This document shows, piece by piece, positions 8,165 through 16,618 of a stretch of DNA of 64,000 bases; positions within the stretch are counted from its first letter, which is position 1; every line of letters starts with the position of its first letter. This DNA comes from Suilimivivens aceti. Its GTDB lineage: Bacteria > Bacillota > Clostridia > Lachnospirales > Lachnospiraceae. Where the stretch lies: positions 124,001 through 188,000 of the forward strand of contig NZ_JAOQKJ010000001.1 in the NCBI RefSeq assembly GCF_025567405.1, written 5' to 3'. The notes under the pieces were generated by a model. It was not told the DNA's origin and searched no databases. It saw only the letters and a list, made by a program, of their open reading frames with translations. Both the position numbers and the translations under genes were made by a program.

Positions 8165-9394
8165 ATGAAAAAAGAAATAAAAGCCCAGGAGCTGCCTGAT
8201 CCTGAAATTGAAGATCTGGATCTGGAAATGGACAGTATTCCAGATGCTCAGGCTGATGATGACGATACAGACAATGATGCATCTGATAATGAAGACAGGA
8301 GTCCGTCTGATACTGATAATGATAATGATAATGAAAGCGATGACATCGAGGATGTCGATATGGACAGTGTCCCTCCCTCGGAAGAAAAAGCTGCCGGCTC
8401 CGGCAGACAGCCACATATCCAGCTTGGTCTTCACCTGATCCTGCTGGCAGTCATCCTCTTTATCGGCGGCTTCTCTGTTTACCGCCTGGTGAAATGGAAT
8501 CAGGGCACGAAGCTCGAGAAGATCGATCCCAATGAAGATACCTCCGAATTTGACATCGAGACTAATGATATGATCATCCCCATGGATTCTTCCAGACTGG
8601 AAGGTCATGAGGATGACGGCGTGACGACGATCCTCTGCCTCGGCAATAATCCCTTTGCTGATGACAGAAGCGGCGACGGCCTTGCTTCCCTGATCGCAGG
8701 TAAGACAAACTCTACTGTATATGACTGTTCCTTCCCGGATTCTTCTGCTGCCTGCAGGTATGCCATTTACAATCCGGAGTATACAAAGGATCACTTCAAT
8801 TTATACTATGTAGTAGAAAGCCTGCGCAGCGGTGACCTGACAGCCATCAATTCCATTGCCGGAGATGAGCCTGATCCCCGTTATCAGGAAGCTGTAGATG
8901 TAATGAAAACAGTAGATATGTCCAAGGTTGATATTCTGATCATCATGTACGACAGCACCGATTATAACAATGGCACTCCCTCTGATAATCCGGATAATGC
9001 CTACGATGTAACTGCCTTTACCGGTGGTCTGCGTATTTCCCTTAAAAATATTCAGGAAACCTGGCCATACATCCGTATTTTCGTAATGTCACCAACCTAT
9101 GCCCAGTACATGGACGAGGACGGGAATCTTCACAACGGCACTACCACAGATCTTGGCAATGGTACCCTGAACCACTATCTCCTCAAGGAGATCGATGCTT
9201 CCATGGACTGCGGCGTATCCTTTATCGATAACTACTTTGGCACGATCAACGAGGATAATTACAAAGAATACATGCGCGACTATATGCATGTCAATCAGGC
9301 TGGACGCGAAAAGCTTGCAGACCGCATCGCCGCCATCATCAATGCCACAACAGGCACTGCAAATGCAACAGAAGAAGCTTCCTCCTGTGAATAA
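8165..9394 (+). CDS. Membrane-anchored SGNH-like protein with acidic cytoplasmic tail
   Basis: 409 residues. The first ~80 are cytoplasmic and extremely acidic (runs of Asp, Asn and Ser), followed by one membrane helix (about 92-112) and an extracellular SGNH/GDSL-hydrolase-like domain. The C-terminal block D372-Y-M-H375 followed by VNQAGREKLADRI fits the catalytic Asp-His block of the family. However, the position expected to carry GDS reads G160-N-N162, so the usual nucleophile serine is not visible; it may be inactive or use another residue. RBS ACAGGAG precedes the ATG. It ends one base before the stop of the convergent DltD-like gene. A role in deacylating or binding acylated wall polymer is inferred from its neighbours. 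Confidence 0.8.
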   Translation: MKKEIKAQELPDPEIEDLDLEMDSIPDAQADDDDTDNDASDNEDRSPSDTDNDNDNESDDIEDVDMDSVPPSEEKAAGSGRQPHIQLGLHLILLAVILFIGGFSVYRLVKWNQGTKLEKIDPNEDTSEFDIETNDMIIPMDSSRLEGHEDDGVTTILCLGNNPFADDRSGDGLASLIAGKTNSTVYDCSFPDSSAACRYAIYNPEYTKDHFNLYYVVESLRSGDLTAINSIAGDEPDPRYQEAVDVMKTVDMSKVDILIIMYDSTDYNNGTPSDNPDNAYDVTAFTGGLRISLKNIQETWPYIRIFVMSPTYAQYMDEDGNLHNGTTTDLGNGTLNHYLLKEIDASMDCGVSFIDNYFGTINEDNYKEYMRDYMHVNQAGREKLADRIAAIINATTGTANATEEASSCE

Positions 9395-10471
9395 CTACTC
9401 ACCAGAAAGAAGCTCCTCAAAATCATAATTCTGAACAATGGTTTTCATGTGGGAAAGATATTCATCAATCGTCTTTCCCTTTTTTGATCCCTCTTTTGCC
9501 ACAAGTCCTGTGCTGCCATCTGCAAAGCACTCTGTCATAAACCTGTTATACCTTGGATGATAATGGCTGTAATCCGCATAGTTATTCAGATCCAGGATGA
9601 TATCCTCTCTGTCCGGGAAAAAATAGACCTCCACATTATCATAGGCATTCAGCCGCTCTGCCAGATACCGGTACTGTGCAAGAGTCGCCTCCAGATGATT
9701 TCCAACAACCACATCATTCCAGAACAGAATACTGTACGGCGGAAAAAATACCACAAACTTGGTATCCGGATTCTGTTCAATATAGGGACAGATGTTAACA
9801 TCCAGATTTTCCCTTGTCCCGGGCAGATATTCCTCTGCCGGTGCTTCCTCCTCCACAGGCTGCGGACTTTCATAATTATGCAGCACCCATTCTTTATTAT
9901 AATATTCCTCAGTCCACCAGCTGGCATATACATTTGAGAGATTCGTCGGATCCGGATCTGCCATAGGCCTCAGGATGTAATTCAGGATCACATCCTTATT
10001 CAGTACATACTCTATGTCATTCAGATAATTGTCATCATACAGATATTCCGGGATAGGATACTTTGTCTCATCTACACCACCCATATAGGTGATCACATCA
10101 ATACCAAGAAAAACCTCTTTTACCTCGTGGCCGCTGTCAAAGATGATCTTCATGATATTGGACTGATCCTTCGGGTATGCACCGCTGTAGCTCAGCTTGA
10201 TCGTATTGAGTCCCATCAGCTCTTTAAACCAGTCTGTCTGAAAATTTACGGTCATGGAGGATCCAAGGATCACGCTGTCATATTCCATATGCTCTGCCAT
10301 CCCCGGATTCTGGGAAAGCTGATTGTCGATCAAATACGGAAAGCCCTTCAACGGCTTATGATAATGGAAAAAAGGATCTACTATAATGACCAACGTCATT
10401 GCCAGTATACAGCCCAGAATAAAGATGCCAAGCAGTCCTGCCACTGCTTTCCGAAAGGCTGATTGCTTCAT
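9395..10471 (-). CDS. DltD/AlgX-like SGNH partner of the MBOAT acyltransferase
   Basis: 358 residues: an N-terminal signal-anchor helix (about 9-30, GLLGIFILGCILAMTLVII) then an extracellular domain. ILGSSMT at about residue 69-75 provides a GxS-type serine, and DYSHYHPRYN near the C-terminus provides a DxxH pair, the catalytic pattern of DltD and alginate AlgJ/AlgX-like O-acyl transferases. It lies 18 bp downstream of the MBOAT gene, the arrangement in which the MBOAT moves an acyl group across the membrane and the SGNH partner transfers it to the polymer. The acceptor here is unknown. Confidence 0.85.
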   Translation of the reverse strand: MKQSAFRKAVAGLLGIFILGCILAMTLVIIVDPFFHYHKPLKGFPYLIDNQLSQNPGMAEHMEYDSVILGSSMTVNFQTDWFKELMGLNTIKLSYSGAYPKDQSNIMKIIFDSGHEVKEVFLGIDVITYMGGVDETKYPIPEYLYDDNYLNDIEYVLNKDVILNYILRPMADPDPTNLSNVYASWWTEEYYNKEWVLHNYESPQPVEEEAPAEEYLPGTRENLDVNICPYIEQNPDTKFVVFFPPYSILFWNDVVVGNHLEATLAQYRYLAERLNAYDNVEVYFFPDREDIILDLNNYADYSHYHPRYNRFMTECFADGSTGLVAKEGSKKGKTIDEYLSHMKTIVQNYDFEELLSGE

Positions 10472-10489
10472 CGTTCAAAATCTCTCTTT

Positions 10490-11953
10490 CTAAAAATTCA
10501 GGTAAATAAAGGAGCTGACACCGCCAAAGCCAAGCACACACCATAGTAAAAGGCCTGCCAGTACCAGCGTGGACAGGGCTCCCGGCTTTATCTTTTCTGC
10601 CATTCTTACAGCGCTTTCCTTTTTCATGGAAAGGACAAGTGCCGCTGCCAGGATCAATACCATCAGTATGTAATGCGCATACTGCCAGGAATCCAGATGC
10701 AATACCTTGATCACGTACCAGAATTCATCCAGATTAAAGCTTCCGGCAAGATTCCAGTTTATCCTGGTAAAGGTAAGACTTCCCATCCGTTTAAACAGTG
10801 CCAGTGCATCTCCTATAGACGGTGCCCGGAAGAATACCCACGCAGCATTCACAAACAAGAAAGTAAGGATCGTGCAGTAGAGCTTTCTGATCCTGGATTG
10901 GAAATCCACCCTTCTCTCCATTCCTCCTGATGCCACAGCTCTGTCCTTCCTCCTGTCATGCAGCCATCTTGTGATCACATACAGTACGCCATGCATGCCA
11001 CCCCAGATCACAAAGGTAAGTCCTGCCCCATGCCAGATACCGCTCACAAGAAATACCACCAGTGTATTTACATAGGTACGGATTCTTCCCTTCCGGTTTC
11101 CTCCCAGCGGGATATACAGATATTTCGTAAAGAAACGGGTCAGTGTGATATGCCAGCGTTTCCAGAAATCCATGATGTTTTCTGCCCGGTAGGGCATATC
11201 AAAATTTAACGGCAGCGAAATAGAAAAGCACCTTGCAATTCCCATTGCCATATCGCAATAGCCGGAAAAATCAAAGTAAAGCTGCAAGGTATAGGACAGC
11301 ATGACGATCAGTGCATCCGGTGTATTCAGTACCGATAGATTGCTGTATCCAAAATCTACTGCTTTTCCAAGCGTATCTGCAAGCAGCACCTTCTTTGACA
11401 GTCCAAGAATAAACAGTGTCAACCCTCGATACAGATTCTCAATGGAAAATCCCTTTTTTCCGCTCTCCTGATACGCAGGCAGAAAATCCGTCGGAAGTGC
11501 TATTGGGCCTTCCATGATCTTAGGGAAGAAGGTGAGATACACACTGTAATCAAGAAGGCTCGTCCTTTTCAGGCTTCCCCGGTATCCCTCCATCAGAAAT
11601 GCGATCTGGCTGAAGGTAAAGAAGCTGATCCCCAGTGGTACAAAGGTGCTTCCCGTATATTTAAAAATGCCAAGCACCAGCAGATCGAGAAATATCCCCC
11701 CTGCCAGAAATGCTTTCTTTTCCTTCCTTTTTTCTATCTGTCTGTAAAAGGCAAAGTTCACCAGAAGGCTTACCAGCAGAACCGGCAGATATGCCGGCTT
11801 CAGATAACCATAAAACAGCAGGGATGCTGCCACCAGAAACAGAGAAGGCAAAAAGCTTCTTCCCTTCTTTTCCGCAGCTTTACCACACAGCCAGTAACCG
11901 GCCAGGCTCACCGGAAAAAACAAAAATACAAAGATATAGGAATTAAACAGCAT
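10490..11953 (-). CDS. MBOAT family membrane O-acyltransferase (AlgI/DltB type)
   Basis: A 487-residue polytopic protein. The MBOAT core reads DFWKRWHITLTRFF, then YIPLGGNRKG, then SGIWHGAGLTF with the conserved histidine at residue 308. These motifs are diagnostic for AlgI/DltB proteins that transfer acyl groups (often acetyl) to extracytoplasmic polysaccharides or teichoic acids. Its ATG overlaps the stop codon of the preceding gene by one base. Together with the DltD-like gene it forms a complete predicted glycan-acylation module. The acyl donor and acceptor are not shown by sequence; absence of dltA/dltC nearby argues against D-alanylation. Confidence 0.92.
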   Translation of the reverse strand: MLFNSYIFVFLFFPVSLAGYWLCGKAAEKKGRSFLPSLFLVAASLLFYGYLKPAYLPVLLVSLLVNFAFYRQIEKRKEKKAFLAGGIFLDLLVLGIFKYTGSTFVPLGISFFTFSQIAFLMEGYRGSLKRTSLLDYSVYLTFFPKIMEGPIALPTDFLPAYQESGKKGFSIENLYRGLTLFILGLSKKVLLADTLGKAVDFGYSNLSVLNTPDALIVMLSYTLQLYFDFSGYCDMAMGIARCFSISLPLNFDMPYRAENIMDFWKRWHITLTRFFTKYLYIPLGGNRKGRIRTYVNTLVVFLVSGIWHGAGLTFVIWGGMHGVLYVITRWLHDRRKDRAVASGGMERRVDFQSRIRKLYCTILTFLFVNAAWVFFRAPSIGDALALFKRMGSLTFTRINWNLAGSFNLDEFWYVIKVLHLDSWQYAHYILMVLILAAALVLSMKKESAVRMAEKIKPGALSTLVLAGLLLWCVLGFGGVSSFIYLNF

Positions 11954-12765
11954 TACTTATCATCCTCTTCATAATATACCGCAAAGCTTTCTGCCGCCGC
12001 CTTTGAAACAGGATCCAGATAGATCAGATAACCATCTATCTCTTCCTCAAGTGTCAAGCCGGCATTCTCCGGATCTCCTGTCATCTCTCTGCTTTTATCC
12101 AGAATAATATACTGACAGTACTCTTCCCTGCAGGCCTCTACCAGCTTTTCCGGATCCAGAACCTCGTCCTCTTCCATGGCCTCGTGAACCTTATTATAGT
12201 AATCCCACTGGCTGGCGATCATTTCCCGTCCGTAGGGCATTCTGATATCCGAATCATACTGTCTCACAAAATGCACCAGCTTCTCTGGAAATACAGCTGT
12301 CACCTGCACATCCGGATCAGCATCAGATGGATGGATCAGGTCACAGATCCTCACCACTGTGTCCGGAATATGATATAAATTCTCCGCTTTGGAAATATAA
12401 TCACTTTTGTACACATAACTGCCACAGAGTATGATCAGCACCATACTGACAAGAATACCGATCCTTCTGTGCCTGCCTGTAAACCTTACAGCTCCGTAAG
12501 CGGTGATCATCCCCATCGGAATCGTCCAAAGCACCCGGTAATAGGTCTCCCCATCCAGCCCCATGGCCACAAACAGCTGCCGGCTCACCGGGAACAGAAA
12601 TAAGATCAGGATCAGCACCGGTGCATATACAAACAGCTGCCGGATCGTTTTATCCTTTTCTGTGACCAGGAGATAAAGAAAGGACACCAGTGTCAATACA
12701 AACAGAAGCTTCAGTCCCGTATATAGCTTGAAGATCACAAGACTTTCCATAAAAATTCCAAACAT
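11953..12765 (-). CDS. Membrane protein of the acyltransferase operon, unknown function
   Basis: 270 residues with three or four N-terminal membrane helices (about 10-110) followed by an extracytoplasmic domain of about 140 residues (from DYISKAENLYH) rich in acidic residues. Start 12765 has a GAGGAG site six bases upstream. It begins 12 bp after the stop of the gene at 12778 and overlaps the MBOAT start by one base. With the preceding gene it may represent two parts of a polytopic GT-C-like protein: the preceding protein supplies the N-terminal helices and this one the last helices and C-terminal domain. The intact ribosome binding site argues for a genuine two-gene arrangement. Confidence 0.75.
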   Translation of the reverse strand: MFGIFMESLVIFKLYTGLKLLFVLTLVSFLYLLVTEKDKTIRQLFVYAPVLILILFLFPVSRQLFVAMGLDGETYYRVLWTIPMGMITAYGAVRFTGRHRRIGILVSMVLIILCGSYVYKSDYISKAENLYHIPDTVVRICDLIHPSDADPDVQVTAVFPEKLVHFVRQYDSDIRMPYGREMIASQWDYYNKVHEAMEEDEVLDPEKLVEACREEYCQYIILDKSREMTGDPENAGLTLEEEIDGYLIYLDPVSKAAAESFAVYYEEDDK

Positions 12766-12777
12766 GACAGACTCCTC

Positions 12778-13839
12778 TCACATATGGCTGGCAATCAGAT
12801 AGGTCAGCATATATGCTGACCCGGGTACACAGGATAAACAGGCTTTTACCAGAATCCCAGGGCGTTTTTTACTGACTGCAAGAAGCAGGCCAAGTCCCGC
12901 CGTCAGAAGGCAGGTAAGCAATACCCCAAGGGAGCTGCTGATACCGGAGGCCAGATTTAAAAATGCCAGCAGGAAAAACAGCTTCTGCTGTGCTTCTCCC
13001 CGGAACATACACAGATACAGCCAGAAGATCGCCGGGATCATGAAGTTTCCACACAGGGATTTGCCCTGCCAGGTTCTTGTCAGGAAAAAGGTCTCACTGG
13101 TATAAATAGACACATTTCCAAAAATCTGAAACAGTGCCATCAGAATAAGAAACCGCAGTATCTCTGTTCTTTTCCCCGGAAACAGCCTCCTTCCAATCTG
13201 AAAATACAGTGCGTAGGTCAGCAGGATCAGACCGATCGGTGCTGCGCTGTGTGCAATGATCGTTGCATGGATCCCGCTCATTTTCCCAAGGAATGCCTCA
13301 TAGATCGGCATCAATGCCAGCGCATGCCGGATATCTAACGGTGCACTTCTGCCGGTATTGGGATTGATCCGGTAAAGGGTGTCCTGCTGCTGGGCGATCA
13401 GTCCCTGCACACCATAATACGCATCATCCCCGTCAAAGGATGCTCTGGTAAACGCCATATATAGCTGAAATCCAAGCAGCAGTGCAAACAGCACCAGATA
13501 GACCCATTCTTCCACAGTCCTCTTTTCAGGGAAGCTGCCTTCCAAAAGACTGCTGTAGTCTTCCTTCTTCTTCAGCAGCCGCACCACTCCTGCAAGGAAT
13601 CCCACTCCTGCAAGAAGCCCAAAAATCAGGCACAGCCTCGAAAATCCATGATAAACAGTAAACAGTACCACCGGAATTCCCACCAGCTCAAACAGGGCAA
13701 ACAGTACCAGATAGCCACTGATCCAGATCCCCGTCAGTGTCCTGTCCTCTTTTTTTAGCCACCGTCCCGGCAGCACGCCAATCCCAAATGGCAGAATAAC
13801 CATGCAGAAGATCAGCATCAGTATCTGCAATACGATCAT
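12778..13839 (-). CDS. Polytopic membrane protein (DUF6077-like), possible GT-C fold
   Basis: 353 residues with about nine hydrophobic helices. A luminal-type loop after helix 4 reads AFTRASFDGDDAYYGVQG, with acidic residues as in the catalytic loop of GT-C glycosyltransferases. The family name DUF6077 is a recollection that I rate as uncertain. It starts 3 bp after the upstream GT39-like gene and is followed at 12 bp by another membrane gene. Context suggests a sugar or polymer transfer step upstream of O-acylation. Confidence 0.7.
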   Translation of the reverse strand: MIVLQILMLIFCMVILPFGIGVLPGRWLKKEDRTLTGIWISGYLVLFALFELVGIPVVLFTVYHGFSRLCLIFGLLAGVGFLAGVVRLLKKKEDYSSLLEGSFPEKRTVEEWVYLVLFALLLGFQLYMAFTRASFDGDDAYYGVQGLIAQQQDTLYRINPNTGRSAPLDIRHALALMPIYEAFLGKMSGIHATIIAHSAAPIGLILLTYALYFQIGRRLFPGKRTEILRFLILMALFQIFGNVSIYTSETFFLTRTWQGKSLCGNFMIPAIFWLYLCMFRGEAQQKLFFLLAFLNLASGISSSLGVLLTCLLTAGLGLLLAVSKKRPGILVKACLSCVPGSAYMLTYLIASHM

Positions 13840-13842
13840 TTC

Positions 13843-15414
13843 CTAATCCTTTCTCCGGAACAGATAATAGGTAAAGTCCTGTCCGTTTTCCGTCCAGTCT
13901 TCTTCTGCTGCCAATTCGTACCTCTCAAAGATCACATCCGGGTAGGAATCCCTTGCCAGCACAAACTGTATCTGTCCCTCTCTGATATAACGCTCCTGTT
14001 CACTGAGCACCGTATCCATAATGACGGTCTGCGTCTGAAACCACTGACAGGTAGGCACAATATCACATACCGTATACAGTCCGGCATCCAGACAACCGAT
14101 ATTTAAGAGCGTCGGAGCTTCCTCCTGCTCTACAACGGCCGCCAGCTTATATAAAAAGTGATCTTCCCTCTTTACCTTATGAAACGGGAAATTCATGGAA
14201 AGGTTACAGAGCAGCACTTCCATAATAACAAGAATGGCTGCACCGCAGATGAGGAAGGCTCCATGCCGCATATTTTTTTTCGGTTGTGCACTCATCTGTG
14301 CGTTTTTCCTCTGTCCTTTGCACAAACCATAAATCCATTCCAGCACTTTTCCAAGAAATACAAATCCAAGCGGCGTGAACACGGATAACGGCAGCGCATA
14401 ATAAGGCAGCTCACTGCCTCCCACATAAATACCAAGAAACAGGAAAAAGCACAGACAGATCATGCTAACTGCCGGCAGGATCCGTTTTTTCTTTCCCTGC
14501 AGAAGATACCATAAAACACCCGGTATCACAAATGCAAAATAGCAGAGATTTTTACGGATCACCCAGTAAAGCAGCTTCGCCAGTATATAGACCCGCTCTG
14601 AAAGTCCCGGTCCTTCCCCGTTCAGATTGCTGTATGCAAATACATTGATATACACATAGCCCCAGTACCAGTCATACAGCGCATGCTGCAGGGCAAAATA
14701 AAGGATCCACGGAACAAAGGGAACGAACATGCCAAGCAGGAAAATTCCACAGGCCTTAACAGCCCCTTTCAGATCCTTTTTCACAAGAAAGGCAATGGCA
14801 ATGCACATCATCCATGCGAAGAAAAAGCCAAGCACGGTAAACTTGATATTGGCTACCATACCAGCCAGCAGCCCGCCAAAGAGCAACGTCTTACTATCCA
14901 TGACCTTTTCCGGATATTCCTCCTTAAAATAACGCAGGATCAGATAAAATCCGGCAAGCAGGAACGGCAGACAGATCTCCTCCGCGCTTCCTCCATAATA
15001 AAAGCTGTTTGATACAAAAGCTGCCGCCAGTGGCAGCGGACTTAACAGAAGTGCCAGATCCTTTTTCAGATACAGTGACAGGATCCGGTAAATACTAAGC
15101 AGATCTGCTGCCGCCAGCACAAGCTCCAGCACAAAAACACCGGCAAAGGTCGTATGCGACAGCAGATAGGCCAGTCCATAAAAAAAGTATAAATACATAC
15201 CCTTCTGATCAAAAATGTCCCTGTATGGCACCTTTCCGTGGAACAGTCCTTTTCCTACGGAAAAATAACTGTTGGCATCGTTCCAGTCATTGCAGGGATA
15301 CAGCAGGGAGGATCTGCTGGCCACAAACAGTATGGCAAAAGCCGAAAGCAGCAGATATCCCGCCTCTATATAATGATTTCTTTTTTCCTTCTGATTCATA
15401 CCTGTATTTTCCAT
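13843..15414 (-). CDS. GT39-like membrane glycosyltransferase (GT-C)
   Basis: 523 residues with about eleven membrane helices. The first extracytoplasmic loop has CNDWNDANSYFSVGKGLF and VPYRDIFDQKGMYLYF, the pattern of PMT/ArnT-type GT-C enzymes that take sugars from polyprenyl-phosphate donors and transfer them outside the cell. The C-terminal ~110 residues form a soluble extracytoplasmic domain. It is the first gene of a tightly packed five-gene operon ending with MBOAT and DltD-like genes, so it probably glycosylates the same polymer that is acylated. Donor and acceptor are not deducible. Confidence 0.8.
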   Translation of the reverse strand: MENTGMNQKEKRNHYIEAGYLLLSAFAILFVASRSSLLYPCNDWNDANSYFSVGKGLFHGKVPYRDIFDQKGMYLYFFYGLAYLLSHTTFAGVFVLELVLAAADLLSIYRILSLYLKKDLALLLSPLPLAAAFVSNSFYYGGSAEEICLPFLLAGFYLILRYFKEEYPEKVMDSKTLLFGGLLAGMVANIKFTVLGFFFAWMMCIAIAFLVKKDLKGAVKACGIFLLGMFVPFVPWILYFALQHALYDWYWGYVYINVFAYSNLNGEGPGLSERVYILAKLLYWVIRKNLCYFAFVIPGVLWYLLQGKKKRILPAVSMICLCFFLFLGIYVGGSELPYYALPLSVFTPLGFVFLGKVLEWIYGLCKGQRKNAQMSAQPKKNMRHGAFLICGAAILVIMEVLLCNLSMNFPFHKVKREDHFLYKLAAVVEQEEAPTLLNIGCLDAGLYTVCDIVPTCQWFQTQTVIMDTVLSEQERYIREGQIQFVLARDSYPDVIFERYELAAEEDWTENGQDFTYYLFRRKD

Positions 15415-15468
15415 AGGTTCTATTTTACACTACTTTCTCCGGAAGCACCAGTCTCTGTTTCTTCTTGC

Positions 15469-15500
15469 TTGACGCTGTCTGCAATCAATGTTACTATAAT
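15469..15500 (+). promoter_or_regulatory. Probable promoter of the radical SAM gene
   Basis: TTGACG (15469-15474) is followed 17 bases later by TACTAT (15492-15497), and a consensus TATAAT overlaps at 15495-15500 with 20-base spacing. Either -10 could be used. Confidence 0.45.
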
Positions 15501-15550
15501 TAGGTTAGATTGTACATTTTATATATTATGTACCAATAAAGGAGTTTATT

Positions 15551-16534
15551 ATGTCAGTAAGATTTCACAATTTCGGCGGTGCACTTGGCTGGAATCTGCA
15601 GAAGCATTTTCCCAGGCTTTCCTCCGAAAGTTACTTAAAATTACAGTTTCTTACCAGGAATAAGCTGCAGGAGCAGTATATCCAGTATTTCCTGAACGCA
15701 GAGGAAACACCGCAGCCGCTTGTAGTCAACCTGGAAACGATCAACCGCTGCAACAGCACCTGTTCCTTCTGTACTGCCAACAAGAACGCCGAAAAGCGCC
15801 CCTATAAGCGCATGGATGAGGATCTGTTCTACAGCATCATCGATCAGCTCCACGACTGGGGCTACAAGGGTCATCTGACACTGTATGGAAACAATGAGCC
15901 CTTCCTGGATACCAGGATCGTGGAATTCCACAAATACTGCAGGGAACAGCTGCCTGACAGCTATATTTTCCTCTCAAGCAACGGTCTCCTGCTCACCATC
16001 GATAAGGTCAAGGAGATCATCCCTTACGTAAACCAGCTGATCATCAACAACTACTGCCGCGACATGAAGCTTCATGATAATGTGCAGGAAATTTATGATT
16101 ATGCGAAGTCCCATCCGGATGAGTTCAAGGACGTAGAGCTTCTGATCCAGATGCGTTATATGGATGCAGTCCTTACAAACCGTGCCGGCAGTGCTCCAAA
16201 CAAGCAGAATACCCAGAAGATCATCAAGGAAACCTGCTTAATGCCCTATACCGATATGTTTATCTTCCCGGATGGCCGCATGGGCATCTGCTGCTGTGAC
16301 AATTTCGAAGCTACCACACTTGCAGATCTTACTAAAACCCCGTTAAAGGAAGCATGGAGCAGTGAGGAATACAGGAAACTCCGCCAGGCGATCAAAACCA
16401 GCCGGAGTGATTATCAGTTCTGTAAGTACTGTGATTTCATTGATGCCGGACTCCGTATGGATATGGTAGATGATACCTTAAAGCACAGAGCTGCAAATCA
16501 CGGTGCAAGACAGTCCCTGTTCCGCAAGAAATAA
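15551..16534 (+). CDS. Radical SAM/SPASM-like protein
   Basis: 327 residues. The CxxxCxxC cluster for the radical SAM 4Fe-4S centre is at Cys67, Cys71 and Cys74 (CNSTCSFC), followed by a TLYGNNEPFLD motif in place of the GGEP motif. The C-terminal third has CLMPYTDMFIFPDGRMGICCCD and a final FCKYCDF, resembling the SPASM region that binds extra iron-sulfur clusters. AAAGGAG precedes the ATG. It is transcribed alone with its own promoter and terminator. Family members modify peptides, sugars or cofactors; no precursor peptide is adjacent, so the substrate is open, and a carbohydrate role is suggested only by location. Confidence 0.87.
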   Translation: MSVRFHNFGGALGWNLQKHFPRLSSESYLKLQFLTRNKLQEQYIQYFLNAEETPQPLVVNLETINRCNSTCSFCTANKNAEKRPYKRMDEDLFYSIIDQLHDWGYKGHLTLYGNNEPFLDTRIVEFHKYCREQLPDSYIFLSSNGLLLTIDKVKEIIPYVNQLIINNYCRDMKLHDNVQEIYDYAKSHPDEFKDVELLIQMRYMDAVLTNRAGSAPNKQNTQKIIKETCLMPYTDMFIFPDGRMGICCCDNFEATTLADLTKTPLKEAWSSEEYRKLRQAIKTSRSDYQFCKYCDFIDAGLRMDMVDDTLKHRAANHGARQSLFRKK

Positions 16535-16551
16535 AATAACCTTTCGAAAAA

Positions 16552-16601
16552 GGCGCTGCCAGTTCATCATAACAGATGTCCTGTCAGCGCCACTTTTATT
16601 T
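16552..16601 (+). terminator. Intrinsic terminator after the radical SAM gene
   Basis: An 11-bp stem with one mismatch (arms 16552-16562 and 16581-16591, core GGCGCTG/CAGCGCC) followed by the T-rich tract ACTTTTATTT. Confidence 0.8.
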
Positions 16602-16618
16602 ACTCTGCCTTCTCAGCC

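Noticed and set aside
11953..13839. Adjacent membrane genes considered as one frameshifted gene
   Set aside because: The junction has TGA, then GAGGAG and a well-spaced ATG, which looks like designed coupling rather than a mutation.
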